Positions 1 to 9,312 are shown, counted from the stretch's first letter. The stretch: 64,000 nucleotides of DNA from Comamonas_C sp026954015 (GCA_035063785.1 JAPSFS010000014.1:12833-76832), one strand, 5' to 3'. Notes: a model not told the origin generated them from the letters alone. Made by a program: numbers and translations.

Positions 1-504
1 CTCCTGGTCCAGGCTGCCCCAGTTCACGCCGATGCGCACGGGCTTGTCCCACCTGAGCGCCGCTTCGATCATCTGGGCGAATTGCTTGTCGTGCTTGTCG
101 CCCTTGCCGACGTTGCCGGGGTTGATGCGGTATTTGGACAGTGTGCGCGCGCACTCGGGGAAATCGGTGAGCAGCCGGTGGCCGTTGTAATGGAAGTCCC
201 CCACGAGCGGCACCGACTCACCCATCCGGTCCAGCCGCTCGCGGATTTCCGGGACCGCGGCAGCCGCCTCGGGCGTATTCACCGTGATACGCACAAGCTC
301 GGAGCCCGCGATGGCGAGCTGGCGCACCTGGTTCACCGTGGCCTTCACATCGGCCGTGTCGGTATTGGTCATGGACTGCACGCGCACCGGCGCATCGCCG
401 CCCACCGTCACGACCTTGTCTCCCCAGACCACGCGCGCCTGACGCGAGTGCCGCGGCGCTGGCGCGACGATGGCTATGGGTGCGCCCGCTTCGGACATCA
501 GCAT
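1..504 (-). CDS. ispG: 4-hydroxy-3-methylbut-2-en-1-yl diphosphate synthase IspG (GcpE), N-terminal part
   Basis: Flavodoxin-dependent iron-sulfur enzyme of the MEP isoprenoid pathway that converts methylerythritol cyclodiphosphate to HMBPP. The window holds the first 168 codons; the frame is open at position 1, so the 4Fe-4S cysteines lie outside. The translation shows the family's TIM-barrel start with RVVWGDKVVTVGG, VQSMTNTDT and, near the edge, RIGVNWGSLDQE. The ATG at 504 directly abuts the rodZ stop (505-507); an ATG at 498 is an alternative. It is the last visible gene of the ndk-rlmN-pilF-rodZ-ispG run, an arrangement common in Burkholderiales. Confidence 0.95.
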   Translation of the reverse strand, partial: MLMSEAGAPIAIVAPAPRHSRQARVVWGDKVVTVGGDAPVRVQSMTNTDTADVKATVNQVRQLAIAGSELVRITVNTPEAAAAVPEIRERLDRMGESVPLVGDFHYNGHRLLTDFPECARTLSKYRINPGNVGKGDKHDKQFAQMIEAALRWDKPVRIGVNWGSLDQE

Positions 505-1350
505 TCAATTCACCTCGAACCGCGCGACATTGCTGCGCGCGACCGCATTCAAATCCATGGGCTTGCCGCGCACGGAAACCTCGGCCGCATCCGCACGACC
601 GATCACCACGGACCATGGGCCATCGCCCTGCGCAGCGTACCGCTCCCCGGCTTCCAGGGTCTTCTGCACCAGCACCGCACCGCGCGCATCGCGTACCTGA
701 AGCCAGGTCTGCTGTCGCGCCGCGATCACCAGCGGATCGGCCGCTGGAGCAGCAGGAGCGGCTGTGGGCGCCTCGGCCACAGGCGGGGCGGGTTCGGATT
801 CGGTGGACAGCGCGGGTGCGGGGGGTACATTGGCAGGCAGCGCAGCGGGCTCTGGCTCTGCCGGGGCCGGCGTGGCGGGCCTCGTGACCATGGCCGGCGC
901 TGCATCGGCGGGCGCAGCCGCCTCGTCCTCGCCGCGCGGAAGAAACGCCATGACCAGCGCCGCGGCCAGCAGCGCGATCACGACCAGCACGACGACGCGA
1001 GGGATTGATCCGATGCCGCCCGCCAGATTGCCGCCCTCGGCCTTGAAGGTGGCGTTGAGTCCGAGCTGGTTCTTCAGCGGCACCAGCGTGTTGCGGGGCA
1101 GCAGCGCCAGCACCGGTGCCGGGTCGGTCTTGAGCGTGCGACAGACGCTGGACGCCAGCGCACGCACGAACACCAGATCGGGGAACACTTCATAGCGGTC
1201 GGCCTCGAGCGCCTCGAGCTTGGCCACCGGCACCTTCAAGGTCGCGGCCAGCGCCGCCACATGCATGCCGGCCGCTTCGCGCAGCCCGGCGATCATCCTC
1301 CCAGCCGAAGCTTGTGCCTCCTGCGAGGGCTGTGCCTGCGGCTCACTCAT
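505..1350 (-). CDS. rodZ: RodZ-like helix-turn-helix membrane protein (DUF4115)
   Basis: 281-residue protein with an N-terminal Xre/RodZ-type helix-turn-helix (about residues 15-80), one membrane span near 117-138, an Ala/Pro/Glu-rich periplasmic linker and a C-terminal beta-rich DUF4115 domain. RodZ links MreB filaments to the wall-elongation machinery at the inner membrane. The ATG at 1350 was chosen because it overlaps the pilF stop by 8 bases and gives the usual short N-terminus; the open frame further upstream is antisense-like sequence. Its position between pilF and ispG matches the family. The function is inferred from domain order; the linker is longer and more Pro/Ala-rich than in E. 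coli. Confidence 0.85.
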   Translation of the reverse strand: MSEPQAQPSQEAQASAGRMIAGLREAAGMHVAALAATLKVPVAKLEALEADRYEVFPDLVFVRALASSVCRTLKTDPAPVLALLPRNTLVPLKNQLGLNATFKAEGGNLAGGIGSIPRVVVLVVIALLAAALVMAFLPRGEDEAAAPADAAPAMVTRPATPAPAEPEPAALPANVPPAPALSTESEPAPPVAEAPTAAPAAPAADPLVIAARQQTWLQVRDARGAVLVQKTLEAGERYAAQGDGPWSVVIGRADAAEVSVRGKPMDLNAVARSNVARFEVN

Positions 1351-2164
1351 CGAACGCCCCACGCTCCAGGGCCAGCGCCTCGCGCGACTGCGGATAGCGT
1401 TTGTGCAACTGTTCCTCCAGCTGCCCCATGGCCCGTGTATCTCCAAGCGCGCGCTCCACCTTGACGCCGAGCCAGAGCGAGGCAGCGTTGGAAAATTCGC
1501 CGTTGTTCACCCGCCGGATATAGAACTGCGCGCGCTTGGCGTCGCCGCGTGCGAAAGTGACGGACGCCAGGTGGTAGCCAACGATGGGGTTGCCCGCGTC
1601 GAACTCGTAGGCGTGCATCAGCGCTTCCTGAGCCTCGACGAGTTGCCCGGCGCGCTCATAGCAGAACCCCTGCGACATCAGCGTCTTGGTGCGCGAGGCG
1701 TAGCCCGGCGTCACGAGCACGCGCGCGAACAGCGCCTGCGCCGCCGCGTAATCCCCCCGCTGGCATTGCAACCAGCCCAGGTTGTGCATCACGTCAGGGT
1801 CGTCCGGCCGCAGCTTGAGCGCGTACTGCAGGCTCGCGTCCGCCCGCGCCCAATCCTGGCGCGCCATGTACACCAGACCCTGCAAGTGGTAGGCGTCCGC
1901 ATACCCCGGATCGGCAAGCAGCGCCTGGCGCACTTCGTCGAGCGCCACGTCGGTCTTGCCCGCCTGCAAATAATTCGCCGCCAGCTCGAGCCGGATCTGC
2001 GCGCGTTTGCGCGCATCGGTGCTGGGTGCGGCGGCGCTGCCCTCCACGGCGGCCTCGGACGGCGGCTGGTGGGCACAGCCCTGCAACCCGGCCAGCGCCA
2101 GCACCATCAGTGCGATGGCACCCCACGCTCCAGGACGGCCACGCCACGGCTGGGACACACTCAT
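1343..2164 (-). CDS. pilF: type IV pilus biogenesis/stability lipoprotein PilF (PilW), TPR protein
   Basis: 273-residue tetratricopeptide-repeat lipoprotein that in other bacteria localises the PilQ secretin to the outer membrane. The N-terminus has a lipobox (ALAGLQGC, Cys near residue 30) followed by about five to six TPR units in residues 50-250, including the family hallmark VMHNLGWLQCQRGDY. The start at 2164 gives a compact signal sequence. It sits 16 bases after the rlmN stop and overlaps rodZ by 8 bases, so it is probably in one transcript with both. The operon position, as much as the repeats, supports PilF rather than a generic TPR protein. Confidence 0.88.
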   Translation of the reverse strand: MSVSQPWRGRPGAWGAIALMVLALAGLQGCAHQPPSEAAVEGSAAAPSTDARKRAQIRLELAANYLQAGKTDVALDEVRQALLADPGYADAYHLQGLVYMARQDWARADASLQYALKLRPDDPDVMHNLGWLQCQRGDYAAAQALFARVLVTPGYASRTKTLMSQGFCYERAGQLVEAQEALMHAYEFDAGNPIVGYHLASVTFARGDAKRAQFYIRRVNNGEFSNAASLWLGVKVERALGDTRAMGQLEEQLHKRYPQSREALALERGAFDE

Positions 2165-2180
2165 GTACAACTCTCCACGG

Positions 2181-3320
2181 TCAATCGGGGGCCACAACCG
2201 ACAGGGCCGCCCGCGCGGTATCCCCGCGCAGCTTGGCCATGCGCTCGCCCACCCGCGTGCGATCCTGCACCTCGCCGGCAAGCTGGCCGCAGGCCGCATC
2301 GATGTCGTCCCCGCGCGTCTTGCGCACGGTGGTGACGATGCCCGCGTCGGTGAGCTCCTGCGCGAAGGCCGCGATCGCCCCATCCGGTGAGCGCTTCAGC
2401 CCCGATTGCGGGAACGGATTGAACGGAATCAGATTGAACTTGCACGACAGCCCCGCCCAGCGGGCGTCGCGCACCAGCTGCACCAATTGGCGCGCGTGCT
2501 CGGGTTGGTCGTTCACGCCGTCGAGCATGCAGTATTCGAAAGTGATGAAGTCGCGCGGTGCATGGTCGAGGTAGCGCCGTGCCGCGCCCAGCAGGTCGGC
2601 GAGCGGGAATTTGCGATTGAGCGGCACCAGCGTGTCGCGCAGCGCATCCGTCGGCGCGTGCAGCGAGATCGCCAGCGCCACCGGGCAATCCGCTGCCAAC
2701 CGGTCGATCATGGGCACGACGCCGGAGGTGGACACCGTGACGCGCCGACGCGAAAGACCGTAGGCGTGGTCATCCAGCATGATCCGCAGCGCGGGCACCA
2801 GCGCCGGGTAATTGTTCAGCGGCTCGCCCATGCCCATGAACACGACGTTCGTGACCACCCGCTCTTCGGTACCGAGGCGCTTGCGCAGCGCATGCTCGGC
2901 CCACCAAAGCTGGCCGACGATCTCACCCACCGTCAGGTGCCGGCTGAAACCCTGGTGCCCGGTCGAGCAGAAGCGGCACCCCACGGCGCACCCCGCCTGC
3001 GAAGAAACGCACAGCGTGCCGCGGTCGTCCTCGGGGATGAAGACCGTCTCGATCGCGTTGTTGCGACCAACGTCGAACAGCCACTTCACCGTGCCGTCGC
3101 GCGACACGTGCTCGCGCGCCACGGGGGGTGCAACGACGTAGGCGTGGTCCTTGAGCTTTTCGCGCAGAGACTTGGCCAGGTCCGTCATCTGGCCGAAATC
3201 GCGCACGCCCCGCTGGTGTATCCAGCGAAAGAGTTGCGTCGCGCGAAACGGCTTCTCGCCGAGCTGGCCGCAGAATGCCACCAGCGCATCGTGATCGAGA
3301 TCAAGCAGATTGGTCACCAT
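2181..3320 (-). CDS. rlmN: dual-specificity 23S rRNA/tRNA adenine-C2 methyltransferase RlmN
   Basis: Radical-SAM methyltransferase making 2-methyladenosine at 23S rRNA A2503 and tRNA A37. The 379-residue product carries the radical-SAM cluster motif CxxxCxxC at Cys111, Cys115 and Cys118, and a second catalytic cysteine in the C-terminal part (YCMLDGVND region). The ATG at 3320 is preferred over one at 3332 because GGAG lies at a proper distance upstream of 3320. It follows ndk by about 50 bases and precedes pilF, the usual Burkholderiales order. Confidence 0.96.
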   Translation of the reverse strand: MVTNLLDLDHDALVAFCGQLGEKPFRATQLFRWIHQRGVRDFGQMTDLAKSLREKLKDHAYVVAPPVAREHVSRDGTVKWLFDVGRNNAIETVFIPEDDRGTLCVSSQAGCAVGCRFCSTGHQGFSRHLTVGEIVGQLWWAEHALRKRLGTEERVVTNVVFMGMGEPLNNYPALVPALRIMLDDHAYGLSRRRVTVSTSGVVPMIDRLAADCPVALAISLHAPTDALRDTLVPLNRKFPLADLLGAARRYLDHAPRDFITFEYCMLDGVNDQPEHARQLVQLVRDARWAGLSCKFNLIPFNPFPQSGLKRSPDGAIAAFAQELTDAGIVTTVRKTRGDDIDAACGQLAGEVQDRTRVGERMAKLRGDTARAALSVVAPD

Positions 3321-3370
3321 GGCTATCTCCATCCAGCGGCGCGCTCATCCGGCGCCCCCGGCACCGGAGC

Positions 3371-3796
3371 TCAGCGCGCGTAGATCGCCCACCCCGGGAA
3401 AAAGAACGCAATCTCCACGCTGGCCGTCTCAGCCGCGTCGGAGCCGTGTACCGCGTTCGCATCGATGCTATCGGCGAAATCGGCACGTATCGTTCCCGGC
3501 GCAGCCTTCTTGGGATCGGTGGCGCCCATGAGTTCACGGTTCTTGGCGATCGCGTTCTCGCCCTCGAGCACCTGCACCATCACCGGGCCGGAAATCATGA
3601 ATTCGACCAGGTCCTTGAAAAAGGGGCGCTCCTTGTGCACCGCGTAGAACTGCTCCGCCTGCGCGCGCGACAGATGGATCATGCGCGCGGCGGCGATCTT
3701 CAGACCGGCCGCCTCGAAGCGGGCGTAGATCTGGCCGATCACGTTCTTGGCGACGGCGTCCGGCTTGATGATGGAGAGGGTGCGTTGGATGGCCAT
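3371..3796 (-). CDS. ndk: nucleoside diphosphate kinase
   Basis: 141-residue kinase that balances NTP and dNTP pools by a phospho-histidine mechanism. It begins with the family signature QRTLSIIKPDAV and holds the active-site histidine in NAVHGSDA (near residue 117). Length and motifs are standard. It is the first gene of the minus-strand ndk-rlmN-pilF-rodZ-ispG run, so its upstream gap (3797-3868) should hold the operon promoter, although no clear -35/-10 pair was seen there. Confidence 0.98.
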   Translation of the reverse strand: MAIQRTLSIIKPDAVAKNVIGQIYARFEAAGLKIAAARMIHLSRAQAEQFYAVHKERPFFKDLVEFMISGPVMVQVLEGENAIAKNRELMGATDPKKAAPGTIRADFADSIDANAVHGSDAAETASVEIAFFFPGWAIYAR

Positions 3797-3868
3797 GGAT
3801 CAATTCCTGTTGGGTAGGACGACAGTGTTCGTCGAAATAGGCAAAACGGCTGATTTTAAGGCGTGCGC

Positions 3869-5098
3869 TCAGGCGCGGCGGCCACCACGGCGCTGGCCGG
3901 GGTTTTGCCGCTGGCGGCGCTGGCGCGCAAAGCTGTCGGCACCAATGTAGCCCACCGAGGTTTTCATCGGGTCGGGCTGCGAGCCGGCGCCCTGACGCGC
4001 GTCGCGTCCCTGCGCTCCGCCGCCACGCCGTCCATTTTTCGCACCCGCGCCGCCGCCCTTGCGCTCACCCCGGTCCGCGCCGACCGGCGCCATGCCCGCC
4101 GCCGACATCAGCGAGCGCACGTCGCGGTCGTCGAGCTCCATCCAGGTGCCGCGCCTGAGCCCGCGCGGCAGCACCATCGCGCCATAGCGTATGCGGATGA
4201 GGCGGCTCACCGCATGGCCGATGGACTCCACCATGCGGCGCACCTCGCGGTTGCGCCCTTCGGCGATCGTGACGCGGTACCAGCAGTTGGCGCCCTCTCC
4301 GCCGCCGTCCTCGATCGCGCCGAACGCTGCCATGCCGTCTTCGAGCTGCACGCCGTCGAGCAGCTGCTGCTTTTCCTCGTCGCTCAGCGCGCCGAGCACC
4401 CGGACCGCGTACTGGCGTTCAAGCCCGAAGCGCGGATGCATGAGCCGGTTGGCCAGGTCGCCCGAGCTCGTGAACAGCAACAGACCTTCGGTGTTCAGAT
4501 CGAGACGCCCCACCGACTGCCACTTGCCCTGCGCCAGCCGGGGCAGCTTGCGAAACACCGTCGGGCGGTTTTCCGGATCGTCCATCGTGACCACCTCGCC
4601 CGCGGGCTTGTGGTAGGCGAGCACGCGCGGCGGCGGCGGCGCGATGCGGTAGCGGATGGGCTTGCCATTGACCTTGATCTGGTCGCCGAACTGCACGCGC
4701 TGGCCAATGTGCGCCGGCTCGTTGTTCACCGAGATCCGCCCCTCGAGGATGAGCTGTTCCATCTCCAGGCGCGAACCCACGCCCGCCTGGGCCAGCACCT
4801 TGTGCAGCTTGGGCGTTTCCGCACGCGGCTGCAGCACGCGCTTGGGCGATGCAAGCTGCGCGTCGTTCTCGTCTTCGTCATACTGGCCCGACACCACGTC
4901 GCCAAAGCGATCGGGCTCGTCGCGCGGCCCCTGCGGCGCGGCATCAGCGGGTCCGCGCTCACCACCGCCGTCGCTGCGCGGGCGGCGCATGCCGCGTCGG
5001 CGCGGGCCGCGGCGCGTCGGGCTATCGGGCGCCGGCTGCGCACCGGGTTGTACCGGCGGCTTGGCATCGTCATTCATCATCGCGTCCTGCTCTGTCAT
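3869..5098 (-). CDS. rluB: 23S rRNA pseudouridine(2605) synthase RluB family, with extended basic tails
   Basis: RsuA/RluB-type pseudouridine synthase. The core has an S4 RNA-binding domain (about residues 75-135) and the catalytic segment GRLDLNTEGLLL with its aspartate, followed by RNREVRRM. The 409-residue protein is longer than E. coli RluB (about 290) because of an Arg/Pro-rich N-terminal tail of roughly 70 residues and an Arg/Gly-rich C-terminal tail; both are probably disordered and RNA-binding. The start at 5098 overlaps the scpB stop by about 28 bases; ATGs at 5104 and 5080 are possible. It is probably co-transcribed with scpB. Confidence 0.92.
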   Translation of the reverse strand: MTEQDAMMNDDAKPPVQPGAQPAPDSPTRRGPRRRGMRRPRSDGGGERGPADAAPQGPRDEPDRFGDVVSGQYDEDENDAQLASPKRVLQPRAETPKLHKVLAQAGVGSRLEMEQLILEGRISVNNEPAHIGQRVQFGDQIKVNGKPIRYRIAPPPPRVLAYHKPAGEVVTMDDPENRPTVFRKLPRLAQGKWQSVGRLDLNTEGLLLFTSSGDLANRLMHPRFGLERQYAVRVLGALSDEEKQQLLDGVQLEDGMAAFGAIEDGGGEGANCWYRVTIAEGRNREVRRMVESIGHAVSRLIRIRYGAMVLPRGLRRGTWMELDDRDVRSLMSAAGMAPVGADRGERKGGGAGAKNGRRGGGAQGRDARQGAGSQPDPMKTSVGYIGADSFARQRRQRQNPGQRRGGRRA

Positions 5099-5693
5099 CT
5101 GCATCCTCTCCGACCTCGTCCGCCTGGGCTGCAGGTTGCAGCACATCCTGCAGCAGGTCGCCCGCCGTGGCGTCTGCGGCAGCATCGTCGGGCAGCGCCG
5201 GCAGATCGCCAAGCGAGCGCAGCCCCAGGTCGTCCAGAAACTGCGCCGTCGTCGCGAGCAGCGCCGGGCGGCCGGCGGTTTCGCGGTGCCCCACGACCTC
5301 GACCCACCCGCGATCCTCAAGCTGCTTGATCGTCAGGCTGTTCACCGTGACGCCGCGGATATCTTCAATATCGCCGCGCGTGACCGGCTGACGGTGCGCG
5401 ATGATCGCCAGCGTCTCCAGCGTCGCGCGGCTGTAGCGCGCCGGCTTTTCCGGCACCAGCCGGTCCAGATAGCGTCGCATCTGCGCGCGGCTTTGCATGC
5501 GCCAGCCCGATGCCACCTGGACGAGTTCGACGCCCCTGAGCGCCCAATCCTCCTGCAACTGCTCGAGCAGCGCCTTGATCGTATCGGCGCCGAGCGCGTC
5601 GTCGAACAACGCGCGCATCTCGCGCACCGCCAGCGGCTGCGGTGCGCAGATCAACGCGGTTTCAAGGATCTTTTTGGCTTCTACCGAATTCAT
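5070..5693 (-). CDS. scpB: segregation and condensation protein ScpB
   Basis: 207-residue winged-helix kleisin partner of the SMC-ScpAB complex that compacts and segregates chromosomes. The family core is clear: an N-terminal winged helix, then RATLETLAIIAHRQPVTR and the RGV..NSL.. segment ending in GRPALLATT. The start at 5693 (MNSVEAKKIL) was chosen because upstream in-frame residues are Arg/Pro-rich and unlike ScpB. The C-terminal 40 residues are acidic. It overlaps rluB, a common pairing. Confidence 0.93.
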   Translation of the reverse strand: MNSVEAKKILETALICAPQPLAVREMRALFDDALGADTIKALLEQLQEDWALRGVELVQVASGWRMQSRAQMRRYLDRLVPEKPARYSRATLETLAIIAHRQPVTRGDIEDIRGVTVNSLTIKQLEDRGWVEVVGHRETAGRPALLATTAQFLDDLGLRSLGDLPALPDDAAADATAGDLLQDVLQPAAQADEVGEDADDRAGRDDE

Positions 5694-5838
5694 GGTCGGA
5701 TGCGTGGGACAGGGCTGCCGCCGGTACGGCCGAGCCCGTCGAACCAATGAAATGCAAGAGGCTAGAAACGGCGGCCTCGAGCGTGAGGCTGCTTAAGCGC
5801 GCGAGCGCCATCGGCGCTGCCGCGCGATACATGTATTG

Positions 5839-6852
5839 CTACATATCTCCGTCCGGAGACTGCTTTTCATTGTAGTGCAAGCCCCAGAAGTCCAGCGCAT
5901 GCGCGAGGTCGGGTGGCAGCGGCGCCTGCCAGCGCATCGCCGCTCCGGTCACGGGATGCGCGAACGCAAGCGCGAACGCGTGCAGCGCCTGACGCTCCAA
6001 CCCGGCTGCGGGCGCGCCACCGTAGAGCGCATCCGCCACCAGTGGATGACCGATCGACGCCAGATGCACGCGGATCTGGTGCGTGCGCCCGGTATGCAGC
6101 GCGCAGCGCACGAGGCTCACGCGCCCATCGGTCGCCAGCCCCAGCACGTCGGTGCGGGCCGCCTTGCCTGGGTGGGTGGTGGTGTCCACCACCGCCATGC
6201 GCAGGCGGTTGCGAGGATCGCGCCCGACCGGCGCATCGATGCGGCGCACCTGTCCGCGGTCCCACCGCCCCCAGCACACCGCCACATAGCGGCGGCTCAC
6301 CTCGCGCGCGGCGATCGCGCGGCCCAGGCCATCCATCGCGGCGCGGGTGCGCGCCACGACCATGAGCCCACTCGTGTCCTTGTCCAGCCGGTGCACGATG
6401 CCCGCGCGCGGCAGCAGCGCGGCCCCCGCGTCACGCGCCAGCAGCCCGTTGAGCAACGTGCCGCTCCAGTGGCCCGGCGCCGGGTGCACCACGAGGCCCG
6501 CGGGCTTGTCGAGCACCAGCAGATGCTCGTCTTCGTACACCACATCGAGCGCCAGCGCCTGCGGCCGAAACGCGAGACTCTGCGCCGTGGGCCGCATGCG
6601 CACAACCAGTACATCGCCCAGCCGCACGCGGTGCGCGGGCCTGGCGCCGATCTCTCCGTTGAGCCGCACATCGCCCTGCTCGAGCAACCGCTGCAGATAG
6701 CTGCGGGAAAACTCGGGGACCAGCTGCACGAGCGCCTTGTCGAGGCGCTCGCCGTGCGCGTCAGAACCGACCTCGACACGACGCAACTCCTCCTGCTCGT
6801 CCGCGAGCGCCGTCTCTTCGTCGGCCTCGCGGTCCGCCGGCACCTGGGCCAT
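5839..6852 (-). CDS. rluD: 23S rRNA pseudouridine(1911/1915/1917) synthase RluD
   Basis: 337-residue RluA-family pseudouridine synthase with an N-terminal S4 domain (about residues 35-90) and the catalytic motif HRLDKDTSG (active-site Asp), followed by RTHQIRVHLASIGHP. RluD modifies helix 69 of 23S rRNA during 50S assembly. The ATG at 6852 shares one base with the nlpD stop (TGATG), implying translational coupling. It closes the surE-pcm-nlpD-rluD run; in gammaproteobacteria rpoS would follow nlpD instead. Confidence 0.95.
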   Translation of the reverse strand: MAQVPADREADEETALADEQEELRRVEVGSDAHGERLDKALVQLVPEFSRSYLQRLLEQGDVRLNGEIGARPAHRVRLGDVLVVRMRPTAQSLAFRPQALALDVVYEDEHLLVLDKPAGLVVHPAPGHWSGTLLNGLLARDAGAALLPRAGIVHRLDKDTSGLMVVARTRAAMDGLGRAIAAREVSRRYVAVCWGRWDRGQVRRIDAPVGRDPRNRLRMAVVDTTTHPGKAARTDVLGLATDGRVSLVRCALHTGRTHQIRVHLASIGHPLVADALYGGAPAAGLERQALHAFALAFAHPVTGAAMRWQAPLPPDLAHALDFWGLHYNEKQSPDGDM

Positions 6853-7778
6853 CAACGCGCGGGCAGGTAGCGTGCAGGATCGACCGGCTTGCCCTCGCGG
6901 CGGATCTCGAAGTGCAGCTTCACGCGATCGGCGTCGCTGCTGCCCATCTCCGCGATCTTCTGGCCGCGCTGCACGTTCTGGTCTTCCTTCACCAGCAGCT
7001 TCTGGTTGTGCGCGTAGGCCGTCAGGTAGGTCTTGTTGTGCTGCAGGATGATGAGGTTGCCGTAGCCGCGCAGCCCCGCGCCGGCATACACCACGCGCCC
7101 ATCGGCGGCGGCGAGCACCGGGTCACCAGCCTTGCCCGCCAGATCGATGCCCTTGTTGCGCGGATCGTCGAACCCCGCGAGCACCGTACCCAGCGAGGGC
7201 CAGACGAATGCCATGTCGTGGGCTGCAGGCGCCGCAGCAGCGGCAGCAGGCGCAGTCGGCGCAACCGTGCCTGCAGGGGCGGCAGCGGGTGGTGTTGCCG
7301 CAGCCGTGGTGTGCGCGGCCGTGCCGGGTGTGACACCGCCGGAGGCCACGGGGCGCGTGACCACGCCTTTGTCCGCGGCCACCGTCGCCGCGGCGGTGGC
7401 CGCATCGGGAGGAGCGACACGCAGCACCTGACCGACCTCGATCACGTTCGGATCCACGATCTGGTTCCAGCGCGCAAGATCCTTCCACGCCTGCCCGTGG
7501 TCCAGGCCGATGCGGATCAGCGTGTCGCCGGGCTTCACACTGTAGTAGCCGGGCTTGCCCGCGTTTTCCGCACCGGGCAGGGGCGGCGTCGGCGCCGCAG
7601 CGGAGCTCGCCGCCGGCGCACCCGACCCGGCGTTGGCCGAGGTACCGAGACTCTCCACCGGGGCGTGGTTCACCGGCGTGCTGCAGCCGGCAAGCAACAG
7701 TGCCACCGCCACCGCGCCCATGCGCAGATCACCCAACCGCAATTGCCTCATACACGCATTCCACATGCTGTTCTTCAT
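6852..7778 (-). CDS. nlpD: NlpD-like murein amidase activator lipoprotein (LysM plus degenerate LytM/M23)
   Basis: 308-residue outer-membrane lipoprotein: lipobox (ALLLAGC), a LysM domain (YYSVKPGDTL through EVGQVLRV), a long Ala/Thr/Pro linker and a C-terminal LytM fold. The zinc-ligand position that is His in active M23 enzymes reads NKGID, as in E. coli NlpD, so it should activate an amidase (AmiC) rather than cut peptidoglycan. The start at 7778 overlaps the pcm stop by ATGA; ATGs at 7766 and 7751 would shorten the signal region. The surE-pcm-nlpD order supports the call. Confidence 0.92.
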   Translation of the reverse strand: MKNSMWNACMRQLRLGDLRMGAVAVALLLAGCSTPVNHAPVESLGTSANAGSGAPAASSAAAPTPPLPGAENAGKPGYYSVKPGDTLIRIGLDHGQAWKDLARWNQIVDPNVIEVGQVLRVAPPDAATAAATVAADKGVVTRPVASGGVTPGTAAHTTAAATPPAAAPAGTVAPTAPAAAAAAPAAHDMAFVWPSLGTVLAGFDDPRNKGIDLAGKAGDPVLAAADGRVVYAGAGLRGYGNLIILQHNKTYLTAYAHNQKLLVKEDQNVQRGQKIAEMGSSDADRVKLHFEIRREGKPVDPARYLPAR

Positions 7779-8542
7779 GCTACGCCCGATTTTAGGGGGA
7801 CGAAGTGCACCGATTCGAGCACGCGCTGGGTGTATCCCTGTTCCGTGCGATCGACGACCTGCAACACCTGCTGCCCCTGGGCACCCGCCACCGGCGCGAC
7901 GAGCCGCCCCCCGACCGCGAGCTGCTCGCGCCACGCGGACGGCAACTGCGTGCCCCCCGCCGCGGCGATGATGGCGGCGTAAGGCGCGCCCGCCTCGTAA
8001 CCGAGCATGCCGTCCCCCAGGATCAGATGCACGTTGGCCAGGCGCAGCGGCCGCAGCCGGTCGCGCGCCCGCTCATGCATCGCGCGCAGACGCTCCATCG
8101 AATAGACCTCACTGGCCACGCGGGCCAGCACGGCTGCCTGGTAGCCGCAACCCGTGCCAATTTCGAGCACGCGCGCCAGCCGCCCACCCGCCTGCACGCA
8201 CGGCGCCTCCAACAGCAGCTGCACCATGCGGGCCACCACCGTCGGCTTGGAGATGGTCTGCCCCCAGCCGATCGGCAGGCTCGTGTCTTCGTACGCCTGC
8301 GTCACGAGCGCGGTGTCGACGAACAGGTGGCGCGGCACGCTGCCCATGGCGTCGAGTACCTGCGGATGCGAAATACCCGCCTGCGCAAGGCGGCGCACCA
8401 TGCTGGCACGCACCGCAACCGAATCGAGCCCGACACCCCTGGGCTGCGGCGGCGCGCTTGCGACGGCCGGCTTCGCCGCCGGCGCCAACGGCGAATGCGT
8501 GCCCACGCACGCGGGAAACGATGGTTTGCGCGGTGCGGTCAT
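7775..8542 (-). CDS. pcm: protein-L-isoaspartate O-methyltransferase
   Basis: 255-residue SAM-dependent enzyme that starts repair of isoaspartyl residues in aged proteins. It shows the PCMT landmarks: VPRHLFVD, GWGQTISKP, and the SAM-binding glycine motif LEIGTGCGYQAAV. About 40 extra N-terminal residues, Pro/Ala-rich, precede the usual start; the ATG at 8542 overlaps the surE stop by ATGA and has been kept. It lies between surE and nlpD as in many proteobacteria. Confidence 0.95.
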   Translation of the reverse strand: MTAPRKPSFPACVGTHSPLAPAAKPAVASAPPQPRGVGLDSVAVRASMVRRLAQAGISHPQVLDAMGSVPRHLFVDTALVTQAYEDTSLPIGWGQTISKPTVVARMVQLLLEAPCVQAGGRLARVLEIGTGCGYQAAVLARVASEVYSMERLRAMHERARDRLRPLRLANVHLILGDGMLGYEAGAPYAAIIAAAGGTQLPSAWREQLAVGGRLVAPVAGAQGQQVLQVVDRTEQGYTQRVLESVHFVPLKSGVA

Positions 8543-9312
8543 GCGGCGTGGAGGGCACCGGCGAGCCGGGCCATGGTCTGCGACCAGTACCCCAGATGCT
8601 GGTGGTCGGTCATGTCCACCTGCAGCGGCGTGACAGCGACGTGCCCGTGCGCCGTCGCGTGGAAATCGGTCCCCTCGCTCGCATCGCGCGCTTCACCCGC
8701 TGCGCCTATCCAGTACATGGTCTCGCCGCGCGGGTTCTCCTGGCGGATCGCGCTCTGCGCCGCGTGCCGGCGCCCCAGCCGGCACAGCTTGGGCGGCTGC
8801 AGCGCCTGCAACGGCAGATTGGGAATGTTGATGTTGAGCAGCCACGGCTGGCCGCCCACGAGCCGCTCGCGCTGCATCTGCACGACCATTGCACGCACCG
8901 TGCTTGCGGCCGCATCGAGCTCGCCCCAACCCTTGTCCACCTGCGAGACGGCCAACGCGGGGATGCCGAACAGATAGCCTTCCATGGCCGCACCCACGGT
9001 ACCCGAGTACAGCGTGTCGTCGCCCATGTTGGCGCCGTTGTTGATGCCGGAAATCACCAGATCGGGCCGATAGCCGAGCAGGCCGGTCAGCGCGATATGC
9101 ACGCAGTCCGCGGGCGTACCGTTGACGTAACGGAAGCCGTTGGCCGCCTCGTGAACGTACAGCGGCGCGTTGAGCGTCAGGGCGTTGGACTTGGCGCTGT
9201 TGTTGTGCTCGGGCGCGACCACCTGCACCTGGGCGACCGACGCCAGCGCGGCGTGCAGCGCCACGATGCCGGGCGCCTGGTAGCCATCGTCGTTGCAGAG
9301 GAGGATATTCAT
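8539..9312 (-). CDS. surE: 5'/3'-nucleotidase SurE
   Basis: 257-residue metal-dependent nucleotidase/exopolyphosphatase. The N-terminus NILLCNDDGYQAPG holds the metal-binding aspartates, and SGINNGANMGDD and GTPADCV are family motifs. The start at 9312 is the only one placing the NDDG motif at the N-terminus; the frame runs open further upstream without similarity. It is the first gene of surE-pcm-nlpD-rluD, so the operon promoter should lie in 9313-9413, shared with the divergent oxidoreductase. Confidence 0.96.
   Translation of the reverse strand: MNILLCNDDGYQAPGIVALHAALASVAQVQVVAPEHNNSAKSNALTLNAPLYVHEAANGFRYVNGTPADCVHIALTGLLGYRPDLVISGINNGANMGDDTLYSGTVGAAMEGYLFGIPALAVSQVDKGWGELDAAASTVRAMVVQMQRERLVGGQPWLLNINIPNLPLQALQPPKLCRLGRRHAAQSAIRQENPRGETMYWIGAAGEARDASEGTDFHATAHGHVAVTPLQVDMTDHQHLGYWSQTMARLAGALHAA

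Noticed and set aside
6852..7778. Active M23 peptidoglycan endopeptidase
   Set aside because: The first zinc-ligand position is Asn (NKGID), as in NlpD-type activators.
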